Assembly (NCBI RefSeq): GCF_900631615.1 | Contig: NZ_LR131273.1 | Span: forward strand, 372,001 to 436,000 | Reading direction: 5' to 3' | Origin: Tsukamurella paurometabola | GTDB taxonomy: Bacteria > Actinomycetota > Actinomycetes > Mycobacteriales > Mycobacteriaceae | Length of the DNA: 64,000 nt | In this document: piece by piece, positions 40,601-51,674 of the stretch | Layout: each line of letters begins with the position of its first letter | Position numbering within the stretch: the stretch's first letter is position 1 | The notes under the pieces: model-generated | The model's input: only the letters and a program-made list of their open reading frames with translations | The model's database searches: none | What the model was told of the DNA's origin: nothing | Program-made: the position numbers and the translations under genes

Positions 40601-41551
40601 TCAGGCCTTGGCGCGGGGCCGGAGCTCGCGCGGCAGGGCGAAGACCAGCGTCTCGTTCGCGGTGGTGACGGGCTGGACGTCGTGGAAGCCCTCACCGTCG
40701 AGGTACTCGACAACACCCTTGACCAGGATCTCGGGCACGGAGGCGCCGGACGTGATGCCGACCGTCTCCACGCCGTCGAGCCACGCGGGGTCGATCTCCC
40801 GGGCGAAGTCGATGAGGTGCGCGGCGCGGGCGCCGGCCTGCAGTGCCACCTCCACCAGGCGCACCGAGTTCGACGAGTTCCGCGACCCCACGACGATCAC
40901 CAGATCGCACTCCGGGGCCATCGCCTTCACCGCGACCTGGCGGTTCTGGGTGGCGTAGCAGATGTCGTCGCTGGGCGGATCCTGCAGCTTCGGGAACTTC
41001 TCCCGCAGGCGGCGCACCGTCTCCATCGTCTCGTCGACCGACAGCGTGGTCTGCGAGAGCCAGACCAGCTTCTCCTCGTCGCGGACGGTCACGTTGTCGA
41101 CCGCGTCCGGGCCGTCGACCAGCTGCACGTGCTCCGGCGCCTCACCGGCGGTGCCCTCGACCTCCTCATGGCCCTCGTGGCCGATGAGCAGGATGTCGTA
41201 GTCGTCGCGGGCGAAGCGCTTGGCCTCCTGATGCACCTTCGTCACCAGCGGGCACGTCGCGTCGATGGTGCGCAGGCTGCGCTGCGCCGCCCCCTCGTGC
41301 ACCGCCGGCGAGACACCGTGCGCGGAGAACACCAGCAGCGAACCCTCGGGCACCTCGTCGGTCTCGTCGACGAAGACCACACCCTTGTCCTGCAACGTCT
41401 CCACGACGTGCCGGTTGTGCACGATCTCCTTGCGCACGTACACCGGGGCGCCGTGCTTCTCGAGGGCCTTCTCGACCGTTTCCACCGCACGGTCGACGCC
41501 CGCGCAGTAGCCACGCGGCTCGGCCAGCAGGACACGCTTGCCAGAACTCAT
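40601..41551 (-). CDS. ispH: 4-hydroxy-3-methylbut-2-enyl diphosphate reductase
   Basis: 316 residues. The three cluster cysteines are visible: [38 protein letters not shown] and [31 protein letters not shown] binds the substrate. Last step of the MEP pathway, making IPP and DMAPP with a [4Fe-4S] cluster in the cytosol. The ATG follows TAGCCT by 6 nt. Divergent from the lipid-droplet protein gene, as at Rv1110/Rv1109c. Confidence 0.97.
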   Translation of the reverse strand: MSSGKRVLLAEPRGYCAGVDRAVETVEKALEKHGAPVYVRKEIVHNRHVVETLQDKGVVFVDETDEVPEGSLLVFSAHGVSPAVHEGAAQRSLRTIDATCPLVTKVHQEAKRFARDDYDILLIGHEGHEEVEGTAGEAPEHVQLVDGPDAVDNVTVRDEEKLVWLSQTTLSVDETMETVRRLREKFPKLQDPPSDDICYATQNRQVAVKAMAPECDLVIVVGSRNSSNSVRLVEVALQAGARAAHLIDFAREIDPAWLDGVETVGITSGASVPEILVKGVVEYLDGEGFHDVQPVTTANETLVFALPRELRPRAKA

Positions 41552-41610
41552 GCTTCCAGGCTACGGCACCTGGCGGTGTGCCGGTGGGCGCGATGAGGCA
41601 CCCTGGACAC

Positions 41611-42261
41611 ATGAGCCGTTTACCGTTCGTGGTCCGTGTCGCGGTCGGGGCCGTCGCCCTCGCCGCCGAGAAGGGCCAGGAGATCGTCGGGGGCGCCGTG
41701 AACGCCCCGCTCACGCTGGGCAGCAAATCCGCGCAGGCCTTCATCCACGTCCAGCAGGACCTGGCCGATCTCGCCGTGCGCGGCGACCGTGCGATCGAGA
41801 GCGTCTTCCCCGCCAAGGAGGAGGAGCAGGCCGCCTGGGCGACGTTCGACGACGACGAGGACGTCGACGTGGACCTGCCCGCGCCGCGGCCCGCCTTCGG
41901 CGAGGTCCGGCCGGCCACCGCGACCACCCCGGCCGACGGTGCCGGGGCCGCCCGCGCGGAGGCCGCCGCGGCGGAGCGCGCCGACGAGCCGGCGGAGCAG
42001 GCACCGTCGGGCTCGGGCCGGTACGCCCTGTACAGCTCCCCCGCCCCGGCACCGTCGGGCAGGGCCGCCCCCGCCGACGAGCCCGACGACCTGCCGGCCG
42101 CCGCGCGACGCATCGACTACCCCGAGCTCACCCTCGCGCAGCTGCGCGGCCGGCTGCCAGGCCTGACCACGCCCGAGGTCGAGTCGCTCGTCGAGTACGA
42201 GCGCGATCACAAGGCGCGGCCGCCCTTCCTCACGATGCTCGAGAACCGCATCACGCGGTGA
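41611..42261 (+). CDS. Lipid droplet-associated protein (Rv1109c-like)
   Basis: 216 residues. An N-terminal amphipathic part ([40 protein letters not shown]) matches actinobacterial lipid-droplet proteins; the middle is acidic, Ala/Pro-rich and probably disordered; the C-terminus ([40 protein letters not shown]) is a helical Rho-N-like module. Coupled to xseA by GTGA overlap. The first helix would coat storage lipid droplets. Confidence 0.85.
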   Translation: MSRLPFVVRVAVGAVALAAEKGQEIVGGAVNAPLTLGSKSAQAFIHVQQDLADLAVRGDRAIESVFPAKEEEQAAWATFDDDEDVDVDLPAPRPAFGEVRPATATTPADGAGAARAEAAAAERADEPAEQAPSGSGRYALYSSPAPAPSGRAAPADEPDDLPAAARRIDYPELTLAQLRGRLPGLTTPEVESLVEYERDHKARPPFLTMLENRITR

Positions 42262-43550
42262 CCGGACCGGCTTCGACCAGCGCGTCCGGGGCGGGCGCGG
42301 GGGGACCCTCGACCGCCGAGCACCCGTGGCCGGTGCGCGTGGTCTCGATGAAGATCGCGCAGTGGATCGACCGTCTCGGCGAGGTGTGGGTCGAGGGGCA
42401 GATCACCCAGCTCAACCGCCGGGGCGGCGGGACGGCGTTCCTCACGCTCCGCGACCCGTCGGCCAACGTCTCACTGCAGGTCACGTGCCTGCCGGCGGTG
42501 CTCGATCGGTCCGAGGTGCCGCTGAACGAGGGCACCCAGGTGATCGTGCGCGGCAAGTTCACGTACTGGACCGGCCGGGGCAGCCTGTCGCTGCGGATCA
42601 CCGAGATCCGCGCCGTCGGCGTGGGCGAGCTGCTCGCGCGGATCGAGCGATTGCGGCAACTCCTGCACGCCGAGGGCCTCTTCGATCCGCGACTCAAGCG
42701 ACCGCTGCCGTTCCTGCCGCGCACCGTCGGCCTGGTGACCGCGCGGGCCAGCGCGGCCGAGCGCGACGTGCGATCCATCGCCGAGGGCCGCTGGCCCGAC
42801 GTGCGGATCCGCGCCGAGTACGCCACCGTGCAGGGCCCGACCGCCGTCCCGCAGGTGGTGGCCGCGCTGCGCGCCCTCGACGCCGATCCCGAGGTCGACG
42901 TCATCATCCTGGCGCGCGGCGGCGGCAGCGTGGAGGACCTGCTGCCCTTCTCCGACGAGGCGCTGTGCCGCGCCGTGCACGCCGCCCGCACCCCGATCGT
43001 CTCGGCGATCGGCCACGAGCCCGACAATCCGCTGTGCGACTTCGCCGCCGACGTCCGCGCCGCGACCCCGACCGACGCCGCCAAGCGCGTGGTCCCCGAC
43101 GTGGTCGCCGAGCTGGAGCGGATCGCGGAGCTGCGGCAGCGCGCCGCCGCGGCCCTGCGTGGCTGGGTCGACCGCGAGGCCCGAACCCTCGAGTCGCTGC
43201 GCTCGCGGCCCGTGTTCGCGCATCCGCTGCGCCTGGTCGACGACCGCGCCGACGAGGTCGAGCGGCTGCTGCGCGACGCGCGGCGCGACGTGCGGCGCAC
43301 CGTCGAACGGGAGTCGGACCGGACGACGCACCTGGCCGCGCGCCTGACGGCGCTCGGCCCCGCCGCGACCATGGCCCGCGGCTACGCCGTGGTGCAGAAG
43401 GTGACCCCGGACGGCGAGAATCCCGTCGTCCGCGGCATCGACGACCTCGCGCCGGGCTCGCAACTGCGGGTCCGGCTGCCCGACGGTGCCGTCGGCGCCG
43501 CCGTGTTGGGTATCGAGCGACTGGGTCCGGGCAGTCCGGGCTCGCGCTGA
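42258..43550 (+). CDS. xseA: Exodeoxyribonuclease VII large subunit
   Basis: 430 residues. N-terminal OB fold ([33 protein letters not shown]), catalytic domain ([60 protein letters not shown]) with the conserved Asp/His region, long coiled coil and C-terminal beta segment ([10 protein letters not shown]). Degrades single-stranded DNA with XseB. Start GTG overlaps the previous stop; xseB follows after 54 nt. Confidence 0.97.
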   Translation: MTGPASTSASGAGAGGPSTAEHPWPVRVVSMKIAQWIDRLGEVWVEGQITQLNRRGGGTAFLTLRDPSANVSLQVTCLPAVLDRSEVPLNEGTQVIVRGKFTYWTGRGSLSLRITEIRAVGVGELLARIERLRQLLHAEGLFDPRLKRPLPFLPRTVGLVTARASAAERDVRSIAEGRWPDVRIRAEYATVQGPTAVPQVVAALRALDADPEVDVIILARGGGSVEDLLPFSDEALCRAVHAARTPIVSAIGHEPDNPLCDFAADVRAATPTDAAKRVVPDVVAELERIAELRQRAAAALRGWVDREARTLESLRSRPVFAHPLRLVDDRADEVERLLRDARRDVRRTVERESDRTTHLAARLTALGPAATMARGYAVVQKVTPDGENPVVRGIDDLAPGSQLRVRLPDGAVGAAVLGIERLGPGSPGSR

Positions 43551-43604
43551 CGAGGCCCGGGAGCACAGCGTGATGAAGATCTCCGGACGAACCGAGGAAG
43601 AAGC

Positions 43605-43814
43605 ATGAGCGATGAGACCCCGGTGGCCGAACTCGGCTACGAACAGGCCCGCGACGAGCTCGCCGTGGTGGTGAAGCTGCTGGAGCAGGGCGGGATCGAC
43701 TTGGACGAGTCGCTGAACCTGTGGGAGCGCGGTGAGGCCCTCGCCAAGCGCTGCGAGGAGCACCTCGCGGGCGCGCGGGAGCGGATCGAGAAGGCGATCG
43801 CCGCCGAGGAGTGA
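43605..43814 (+). CDS. xseB: Exodeoxyribonuclease VII small subunit
   Basis: 69 residues, standard length. Opening [20 protein letters not shown] then [20 protein letters not shown] is the XseB two-helix hairpin that wraps the large subunit's coiled coil. GAGGAAGA precedes the ATG. Completes the xseA-xseB pair. Confidence 0.96.
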   Translation: MSDETPVAELGYEQARDELAVVVKLLEQGGIDLDESLNLWERGEALAKRCEEHLAGARERIEKAIAAEE

Positions 43815-43835
43815 CCCGACGGTCCGCGGTTGGCC

Positions 43836-44447
43836 CTACCGGGGCGCGGGGGCCGGCGCCGCGGACCGCGGCAGCGGCTCCTGCGACTGCACCGCGGCCG
43901 CGAGCTCGGTGAACCGCGGCACGGTGCCGCCGCCGAAGACGATGATCACGGCACCCTCGACCCGGAGCACCCACGCGCTGCGGTTCTTGTCGTTGGGTCC
44001 GTAGACCTCCCAGGTCCGCCCCTCGACGGGAACACTGCCGGACGGCGTCGCCTTCGCGCCGTAGACGGACTCGATCACCACATCGGCGGGGGCGCCGGAC
44101 TGCGAGAGCTGCAGCGAGTTCTTCTCGGGCGTCACGTAGTTGACGGAGAAGACCTTGCCGCCGACGACGTCGTCGTCGCGGGTGGCGGTGGCCTTCCAGC
44201 CCTCGGGAACCCCGTCGACGACGCCGGTGCCGCCGGGCATCCGGACCGGGAAGCCGAGGTTCTCGGCCGACACCTGATAGACGCCCCTGGGGTTGATCGG
44301 GTCGACGGTCTCGTCCTTCGGGTCGGCGCCGAAACCGAGCTTGAAGTTGCCCGACGCGATCAGGACCAGCAGGCACAGGGCGATCAGCGGAACCATCGTG
44401 AGCACCATGTCGCGACGGTTCTGCAGGATCCGGGGTTTCTCAGCCAC
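43836..44447 (-). CDS. DUF4245 membrane-anchored protein (Rv1100-like)
   Basis: 203 residues. One N-terminal membrane anchor (MVLTMVPLIALCLLVLIASG) and an extracellular DUF4245 domain (FPVRMPGGTGVVDGVPEGWK, VFSVNYVTPEKNSLQLSQSG, TWEVYGPNDKNRSAWVLRVE). The family is restricted to Actinobacteria, function unknown. GTG start with GATACT 7 nt upstream. Conserved neighbour of glpX. Confidence 0.9.
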   Translation of the reverse strand: MAEKPRILQNRRDMVLTMVPLIALCLLVLIASGNFKLGFGADPKDETVDPINPRGVYQVSAENLGFPVRMPGGTGVVDGVPEGWKATATRDDDVVGGKVFSVNYVTPEKNSLQLSQSGAPADVVIESVYGAKATPSGSVPVEGRTWEVYGPNDKNRSAWVLRVEGAVIIVFGGGTVPRFTELAAAVQSQEPLPRSAAPAPAPR

Positions 44448-44611
44448 GCCGTCCAGTATCCCGGGCGCGGCGGGCGGTGGTGGAGGCGGGCATGGCGCGG
44501 CGGTGCGGCCGGGCGTCGTGGCCGACCGCCCCCGTCGCCGAACGGTAGGGCATGGAACAATCGGGCGAGGCCCACCGCGCTCGCCGCGCGCATCGAGATC
44601 CGGAGGAATCC

Positions 44612-45619
44612 ATGTCCGACCCCCACGCTGAGAAGAACCCCATCGCGCCGGACCGGAACCTGGCGATGGAGCTGGTGCGCGTGACCGAGGCGGGCGCGCT
44701 CGCCGCGGGCCGCTGGGTGGGGCGCGGCCAGAAGGAGTCGGGCGACGGCGCGGCCGTGGACGCGATGCGGCAGCTCGTCTCGACCGTCTCGATGAGCGGC
44801 GTGGTCGTGATCGGCGAGGGCGAGAAGGACGAGGCGCCCATGCTCTACAACGGCGAAGAGGTGGGCAACGGCTTCGGCCCGTCGACCGACGTGGCCGTGG
44901 ACCCCGTGGACGGCACCACGCTGATGGCCAAGGGCATGCCCGGCTCCATCGCCGTGCTCGCGGTCGCCGAGCGCGGCGCCATGTACGACCCCTCGGCCGT
45001 GTTCTACATGAACAAGATCGCCGTGGGCCCCGAGGCCGCCGGTGTCATCGACATCCAGGCGCCCATCGCCGACAACATCGCCAAGGTCGCGAAGGCCAAG
45101 GGCATCAAGGTCACCGACGTCACGCTGACGGTGCTCGATCGTCCCCGGCACGAGCAGCTCATCGCCGACATCCGCGCGACCGGGGCGATCGTGCGCCTCA
45201 TCTCCGACGGTGACGTGGCCGGCGCGATCGCGGCCGCCCGCCCCGAGGCCAAGACCGACATCCTCGTCGGCATCGGCGGTACTCCCGAGGGCATCATCGC
45301 CGCGGCCGCGCTGCGCTGCATGGGCGGCGAGATCCAGGGCACCCTGGCACCGTCGAACGACGTGGAGAAGCAGCGCCTGGCCGACCTCGGCATCGACCCG
45401 AGCGAGGTGCTCACCACGACCGACCTGGTGCGCGGCGACCACGTCTACTTCGCCGCGACCGGTGTGACCGACGGTGACCTGCTGCGCGGCGTCAAGTACC
45501 GCGCCGACGGCGCCACCACGCAGTCGATCGTCATGCGCAGCAAGTCGGGCACCGTCCGCACGGTCGACGCGACGCATCGTCTGACCAAGCTCAAGACCTA
45601 CGCGCAGATCTTCGACTGA
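44612..45619 (+). CDS. glpX: Class II fructose-1,6-bisphosphatase
   Basis: 335 residues. Landmarks: [60 protein letters not shown] (metal-binding DPVDGT), [20 protein letters not shown]. It is the only FBPase in mycobacteria and required for gluconeogenesis. I use the ATG with GGAGGAA 5 nt upstream; an earlier in-frame ATG at 44552 would add 20 poorly conserved residues. Confidence 0.96.
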   Translation: MSDPHAEKNPIAPDRNLAMELVRVTEAGALAAGRWVGRGQKESGDGAAVDAMRQLVSTVSMSGVVVIGEGEKDEAPMLYNGEEVGNGFGPSTDVAVDPVDGTTLMAKGMPGSIAVLAVAERGAMYDPSAVFYMNKIAVGPEAAGVIDIQAPIADNIAKVAKAKGIKVTDVTLTVLDRPRHEQLIADIRATGAIVRLISDGDVAGAIAAARPEAKTDILVGIGGTPEGIIAAAALRCMGGEIQGTLAPSNDVEKQRLADLGIDPSEVLTTTDLVRGDHVYFAATGVTDGDLLRGVKYRADGATTQSIVMRSKSGTVRTVDATHRLTKLKTYAQIFD

Positions 45620-45632
45620 GAGTGATCTTCTC

Positions 45633-45664
45633 CTCGGGCCCTGGGAATGCTCCCGGGGCCCGAG
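45633..45664 (+). terminator. glpX terminator abutting the fumC promoter
   Basis: CTCGGGCCC (45633-45641) pairs with GGGCCCGAG (45656-45664); inside, GGGA and TCCC pair as well, giving a long GC stem 13 nt after the glpX stop. The fumC -10 candidate TACGTT begins at the next base (45665). Confidence 0.75.
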
Positions 45665-45678
45665 TACGTTTCTAAGGT

Positions 45679-47097
45679 ATGGCTAACACCGCTGACACCC
45701 CGGAGACCGAGTACCGCATCGAGCACGACACCATGGGCGAGGTCCGGGTGCCGGTGAACGCCCTCTGGCGCGCGCAGACGCAGCGCGCGGTGGAGAACTT
45801 CCCGATCAGCTTCCGTCCGCTCGAGCGCGCGCAGATCCGGGCGATGGGGCTGCTCAAGGCCGCTGCGGCGCAGGTGAACCAGGATCTGGGGCTGCTGGCA
45901 CCGGAGAAGGCCGGCGCGATCATCGCCGCGGCGCAGGAGATCGCCGACGGGCGACACGACGACCAGTTCCCCATCGACGTCTTCCAGACCGGTTCGGGCA
46001 CCAGTTCCAACATGAACACCAACGAGGTGATCGCCTCGCTGGCCGCGCGCGCCGGAGTGCAGGTGCACCCGAACGACGACGTGAACATGTCGCAGTCGTC
46101 GAACGACACCTTCCCGACGGCGACGCACGTCGCGGCCACCGAGGCCGCCGTGACCACGTTGATCCCCGCCCTGGAGCACCTGCAGGCGACGCTGGCCGCC
46201 AAGTCCGCCGAGTGGCGATCGGTGGTCAAGTCGGGCCGCACGCACCTCATGGACGCGGTGCCCGTGACGCTGGGCCAGGAGTTCGGCGGCTACGCGCGTC
46301 AGGTCGAGGCCGGCGTCGAGCGGGTGCGCGCGACGCTCCCCCGTGTCGGCGAGGTCCCGATCGGCGGCACCGCCGTGGGCACGGGCCTCAACGCCCCCGA
46401 GCGGTTCGGCTCGCTGGTGGTCGCGGAGCTGGTCAAGCTCACCGGCGTCTCCGAGATCCGCCTCGCGAAGGACAACTTCGAGGCGCAGGCCGCCCGCGAC
46501 GGCCTCGTCGAGCTGTCGGGGGCGCTGCGCACGATCGCGGTCTCGCTGACCAAGATCGCGAACGACGTGCGCTGGATGGGCTCCGGCCCGCTCACCGGCC
46601 TCGGTGAGATCGCCCTCCCGGATCTGCAGCCCGGCAGTTCGATCATGCCCGGCAAGGTCAATCCGGTGCTGCCCGAGGCCGTCACCCAGGTGGCCGCGCA
46701 GGTGATCGGCAACGACGCCGCAGTCGCGTGGGGCGGCGGCAACGGCGCCTTCGAGCTGAACGTCTACATCCCGATGATGGCCCGCAACGTGCTCGAGTCG
46801 ATCGCGCTGCTGGCGAACGTCTCCCGGCTGTTCGCGGACCGCTGCATCGAGGGGCTCGTCGCGCACGAGGAGCGGCTGCGGACGCTGGCGGAGTCGTCGC
46901 CGTCCATCGTGACGCCGCTCAACTCGCTCATCGGCTACGAGGAGGCGGCCGCCGTGGCGAAGCAGGCGTTGAAGGAGGGCAAGACCATCCGGCAGACCGT
47001 CATCGACCGCGGGCTGATCGGCGAGCAGCTCACGATCGAGGAGCTCGACCGTCGCCTGGACGTGCTCAAGATGGCGAACGTCGACCGCAAGCGGTGA
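45679..47097 (+). CDS. fumC: Class II fumarate hydratase
   Basis: 472 residues. Landmarks: [60 protein letters not shown] and the superfamily signature [16 protein letters not shown]. Iron-independent, tetrameric TCA-cycle enzyme, corresponding to Rv1098c. TACGTT is 8 nt before the ATG. A second fumarase of class I is encoded 3 kb downstream on the other strand. Confidence 0.97.
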   Translation: MANTADTPETEYRIEHDTMGEVRVPVNALWRAQTQRAVENFPISFRPLERAQIRAMGLLKAAAAQVNQDLGLLAPEKAGAIIAAAQEIADGRHDDQFPIDVFQTGSGTSSNMNTNEVIASLAARAGVQVHPNDDVNMSQSSNDTFPTATHVAATEAAVTTLIPALEHLQATLAAKSAEWRSVVKSGRTHLMDAVPVTLGQEFGGYARQVEAGVERVRATLPRVGEVPIGGTAVGTGLNAPERFGSLVVAELVKLTGVSEIRLAKDNFEAQAARDGLVELSGALRTIAVSLTKIANDVRWMGSGPLTGLGEIALPDLQPGSSIMPGKVNPVLPEAVTQVAAQVIGNDAAVAWGGGNGAFELNVYIPMMARNVLESIALLANVSRLFADRCIEGLVAHEERLRTLAESSPSIVTPLNSLIGYEEAAAVAKQALKEGKTIRQTVIDRGLIGEQLTIEELDRRLDVLKMANVDRKR

Positions 47098-47161
47098 GGC
47101 CACGGCCGCCGGACGTGCGACGGACGGCGGTTCAGGAGTCGGCAGATCAGGGGGCGGCGGG

Positions 47162-47746
47162 TCAGCTGAGGCCGGCGGCGCCGATCGCGCCGTAGGGCGC
47201 CGCGGCGAGCGCACACTCGCCGGCGATCGCGAGCGCGGCGACGGTGACCGACCGGGCACCGTCGAGCGGGATGACGAGGTTCTGCGGCGGGTCGTCGCGC
47301 GTGAGTGTGGCGACCCGCTTCGTGTCCCCGTCCACGATGACGGAGATGCGTACCCGCAGCCCGGCCGGCGTGTGCGGCTGCAGCCCCAGGACACCCGTGA
47401 GCCGGGCGAACTCACCGCCGAGCCGGTACACGGCCGTCGCCGCGGTCCCCTCGCAGCCGATCCACACCCCGGTCGCACCGGGGTACGTGGTGCCGCCCAG
47501 CGTCGCCGTGAGCGCCTGGCCGGTGTCGCCGGTGGCGCTGGAGCTGGTCAGCCGGGAGTAGAGCGGGGTGGCGGCCGGCGTCGGCGCCGCCGCTGCCCCG
47601 GTGCTCGACGGGGCGGCACTCGCCCTCGCCTCCACGCTGTGCGCCCCCGGATGCGCCTCGTCCGACGACTCCGAGCGCGCCTCACAGCCGGCCGTCGCGA
47701 CCGCGACGACACAGGTCAGGACCGTGAAACTCGTTCTCCATCTCAC
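47162..47746 (-). CDS. Putative lipoprotein with NPCBM-like domain
   Basis: 194 residues. Signal peptide with lipobox VATAGC, an Ala/Ser/Pro linker, then a beta-rich domain: LTATLGGTTYPGATGVWIGC, AVYRLGGEFARLTGVLGLQP, RVRISVIVDGDTKRVATLTR, which has the NPCBM/NEW2 carbohydrate-binding pattern. Ligand unknown. I use the GTG (RWRTSFTVLTC follows) because TACCCT stands 8 nt upstream; a longer reading frame upstream lacks conserved features. Confidence 0.7.
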   Translation of the reverse strand: MRWRTSFTVLTCVVAVATAGCEARSESSDEAHPGAHSVEARASAAPSSTGAAAAPTPAATPLYSRLTSSSATGDTGQALTATLGGTTYPGATGVWIGCEGTAATAVYRLGGEFARLTGVLGLQPHTPAGLRVRISVIVDGDTKRVATLTRDDPPQNLVIPLDGARSVTVAALAIAGECALAAAPYGAIGAAGLS

Positions 47747-47807
47747 GAGAGGTGAGGGTAGCCCGGCGAGCGGACGGCCGCGCCGGATCGGCGACGACGG
47801 AGCCGGG

Positions 47808-47863
47808 TTCCCTGCGGTTTCGGCGGCCGGATCGCAGGTCAACGACGCCGAAACCGCAGGGAA
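47808..47863. other. Perfect 18-bp inverted repeat between divergent genes
   Basis: Arms 47808-47825 and 47846-47863 (TTCCCTGCGGTTTCGGCG and its exact complement) around a 20-nt loop. The flanking lipoprotein (-) and methyltransferase (+) genes both point away, so it terminates neither. A weaker echo of the arm (GAAACCCCTGCGGGTAA) follows at 47905-47921. Could be a small RNA, a REP-like element or a large operator. Confidence 0.6.
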
Positions 47864-47931
47864 TCACCAGGGCGGACCGCAGGACGAAGCGTCGCGATCT
47901 GCACGAAACCCCTGCGGGTAACTTGGACGGC

Positions 47932-48513
47932 ATGAGCACCCCGCGCTGGTTCACGGACACCAAGGAAGGCCACAGCGAGTGGTACATCGAGCGGTTCCGC
48001 ACGATGGCGCGCGAGGGCGCGGATCTGGCGGGTGAGGCACGGCTGGTCGATGCGATGGTGGGCCGCGGGTCGCGCATCCTGGACGCGGGCTGCGGGCCGG
48101 GGCGGCTCGGCGGGTACCTGCACTCGGTGGGCCACGACGTCACCGGCGTGGACGTGGACCCGAAGCTCATCGCCGCGGCGCAGCAGGACTACCCGGGTCC
48201 GCGATGGCTCGTGCAGGACCTCGCCGAACTGGACCTCGACGGCACGTTCGACGCCATCGTCTGCGCCGGGAACGTGCTGGTCTTCGTCGCCGAGGGCACC
48301 GAGACCGCGGTGCTCGCGAACTTCCGGAAGCACCTCGCGCCGGAGGGCTTCGCGATCGTCGGCTTCCACACGAACCGCGGCCTCACGCCCGACCGGTTCG
48401 ACGAGTACGCCGCGGCCGCCGGGCTGCGCACGGATCTGCGTCTGGCCACCTGGGACGTCAAGCCCTGGCACGACGACGCCGACTTCGCCGTCACGATCCT
48501 CCGCCCCGCCTGA
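47932..48513 (+). CDS. Class I SAM-dependent methyltransferase
   Basis: 193 residues. Motif I ILDAGCGPGRLGGYLHSVGH, motif II VTGVDVDPKLIAAAQQDYPG, then DLDGTFDAIVCAGNVLVFVA. The small size suggests a small-molecule rather than nucleic-acid substrate; none can be named. TAACTT lies 7 nt before the ATG. A strong hairpin follows the stop. Confidence 0.9.
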   Translation: MSTPRWFTDTKEGHSEWYIERFRTMAREGADLAGEARLVDAMVGRGSRILDAGCGPGRLGGYLHSVGHDVTGVDVDPKLIAAAQQDYPGPRWLVQDLAELDLDGTFDAIVCAGNVLVFVAEGTETAVLANFRKHLAPEGFAIVGFHTNRGLTPDRFDEYAAAAGLRTDLRLATWDVKPWHDDADFAVTILRPA

Positions 48514-48520
48514 CGCGGAA

Positions 48521-48579
48521 CGCTGCCGGAAACGCCGAACGCTGCCGGTTACCGGCAGCGTTCGGGGGTTTCGGCAGCG
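48521..48579. terminator. Bidirectional terminator between methyltransferase and class I fumarase genes
   Basis: Inner stem CGAACGCTGCCGG (48536-48548) and complement (48552-48564) with a TTA loop; outer stem CGCTGCCG..AAAC (48521-48533) with GTTTCGGCAGCG (48568-48579), one bulged base. It fills the gap between the two convergent stops. Confidence 0.8.
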
Positions 48580-48586
48580 GCGAGGG

Positions 48587-50281
<1,695 letters not shown>

Positions 50282-50287
50282 GTATCG

Positions 50288-50335
50288 AGGGTATTCCCCG
50301 GCCTCTCGACCGTCCGGGTTAGGTTGCCCTACCTG
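50288..50335 (-). promoter_or_regulatory. Class I fumarase promoter and IdeR/DtxR-like box
   Basis: The -10 TACCCT (50288-50293 on the - strand) is 6 nt from the GTG. At 50319-50335 TTAGGTTGCCCTACCTG resembles the IdeR/DtxR iron box (TTAGGTTAG-centred palindrome): the left half is intact (TTAGGTT), the right half is ACCTG instead of ACCTAA. Centre about 46 bp upstream of the start, a position suited to activation. Confidence 0.45.
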
Positions 50336-50373
50336 CGGGAACCGGGGGCCGACGGTGCCGCCCGCGCGGCTCA

Positions 50374-51144
50374 CTACGCGACCGCCCCCGCGAGCGCGTC
50401 GAGCAGTTGCCCCCATCCGGGTTCGAGCCCGGCGACCATCGGCGCGGCACCCTCGCGGACGTCGGTGACGTCGATCGTCAGCCCGACCGTCGTGGGACCG
50501 TCGCCGCTCAGGACCACCGTGTGCCGGGCGGTGAAGTACCGGACGCCATCGGTGTCGACGGGCGCGAGGGTGAAGACGAGCCGGTGCGGCGCCGCCGCCT
50601 CGATCACGCGCCCCTCGGACACGTACCGCGCACCGTCGCCCTCCCGGAGGACGAGCCGGACGGGCGCGTCCGGCGTGGGCGCGATCGCGGCCTCCTCGAC
50701 GGTGAAATGCCGGGGCGCCCACCAGGTCGCGGCGCGCGCGGGATCGGTCCACGCGGCCCAGACCCGCTCGACGGGCGCGTCCACGACGCGGTCGAGGGCC
50801 ACGGCGCGGGTGCCGTCGCCGATGCGTTCCGCGGCGATCGCGAGCTCGTACCGTTCGAGTGTCGCGTCGTCGTCGCCGGGGGCCGCGAGCGCGGCGAAGT
50901 GATCGGACAGGCGCCGCATCGTCGCGCGGTCGATCCGCGCGACGCGGCGCCGGCCCAGCTTGTGCAGCACGACGACGCCCGCCGCGTCGAGGACCTGGAG
51001 GTGCTTGGTGGTCTGCGGTTGGCGCGCGCCGATCGCCTCCTGGACTTCGGAGACGGTCCGCGGACGCTCGGCGAGGAGGCCGATGATCCGGAACCGCGTG
51101 GGCTCGGCGACCGCCGCGAGCGCCCGCTGCAGATCGTCACTCAC
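50374..51144 (-). CDS. ArsR-type regulator fused to SRPBCC (AHSA1) domain
   Basis: 256 residues. N-terminal ArsR winged helix ([40 protein letters not shown]) and a C-terminal START-like AHSA1 domain ([57 protein letters not shown]). No metal-binding cysteines, so it probably senses a hydrophobic ligand. GTG start overlaps the stop of the stand-alone SRPBCC gene (GTGA), forming one operon. Confidence 0.88.
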   Translation of the reverse strand: MSDDLQRALAAVAEPTRFRIIGLLAERPRTVSEVQEAIGARQPQTTKHLQVLDAAGVVVLHKLGRRRVARIDRATMRRLSDHFAALAAPGDDDATLERYELAIAAERIGDGTRAVALDRVVDAPVERVWAAWTDPARAATWWAPRHFTVEEAAIAPTPDAPVRLVLREGDGARYVSEGRVIEAAAPHRLVFTLAPVDTDGVRYFTARHTVVLSGDGPTTVGLTIDVTDVREGAAPMVAGLEPGWGQLLDALAGAVA

Positions 51145-51608
51145 TCCGCGGCGACCAGGGCCGCGAGATTGTCGAGCTCGTTGCCGCGTCCCGCGACCAG
51201 GCGCTCGGTCCACACCTCGTCGTGCATCGGCTCGACGTGCATGACGACGCGGGTGCCGGCGGGGTCGGGATGAAGCTCGACGACGGTGAGGTGCTCGTAG
51301 GGCTCACGGTCGGGCACGAAGTCGATGACGGACCGGTACGACAGCCGGGACGGCTCCTCGACCTCGGCGAAGAACTTGACCGACCGGGTGGCGAGCGGCA
51401 TGCCGTTCTGCTCCATGAAGGCGACCTGATCGGGCGCGACCGCCGTCATCGTGTAGGCGAGTTCGCCTCCGGGCGCGAGATCGAGTCGCGTGACATCGGT
51501 GCGGAATCCCTCCGGGGCCCACCAGGCGGAGATCCCGGCCGGGGTGGTCCAGAGTTCCCAGACCCGCGCGGGCGAAGCGGAGACGGTGCGTTCCAGGATG
51601 GTAGCCAT
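51141..51608 (-). CDS. SRPBCC (AHSA1-like) domain protein
   Basis: 155 residues. Opening ILERTVSASPARVWELWTTP with GISAWWAPEGFRTDVTRLD, and SYRSVIDFVPDREPYEHLTV later, the AHSA1/CalC-like START fold with a hydrophobic cavity. First gene of the ArsR-SRPBCC operon; the palindrome and TATGCT upstream (7 nt before the ATG) fix start and regulation. An upstream in-frame ATG would place the operator inside the gene. Confidence 0.88.
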   Translation of the reverse strand: MATILERTVSASPARVWELWTTPAGISAWWAPEGFRTDVTRLDLAPGGELAYTMTAVAPDQVAFMEQNGMPLATRSVKFFAEVEEPSRLSYRSVIDFVPDREPYEHLTVVELHPDPAGTRVVMHVEPMHDEVWTERLVAGRGNELDNLAALVAAE

Positions 51609-51615
51609 GCCGAAC

Positions 51616-51640
51616 AGCATACATTCTTTCACAGGAATGT
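51616..51640 (-). promoter_or_regulatory. ArsR operator and leaderless promoter
   Basis: ACATTC-N8-GAATGT (51621-51640) is a perfect 6-bp-arm inverted repeat whose last base pair touches the -10 TATGCT (51616-51621 on the - strand), 7 nt from the ATG. Typical size and place for an ArsR-family operator controlling its own operon. Confidence 0.65.
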
Positions 51641-51674
51641 TTCAAGGGTTGATCTCCGCCGGCCACCGCGCCGG

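Noticed and set aside
50410-50430. GGTTCGAGCCC resembling a tRNA T-loop
   Set aside because: It lies inside the ArsR-SRPBCC coding region, and no acceptor, D or anticodon stems can be built around it.
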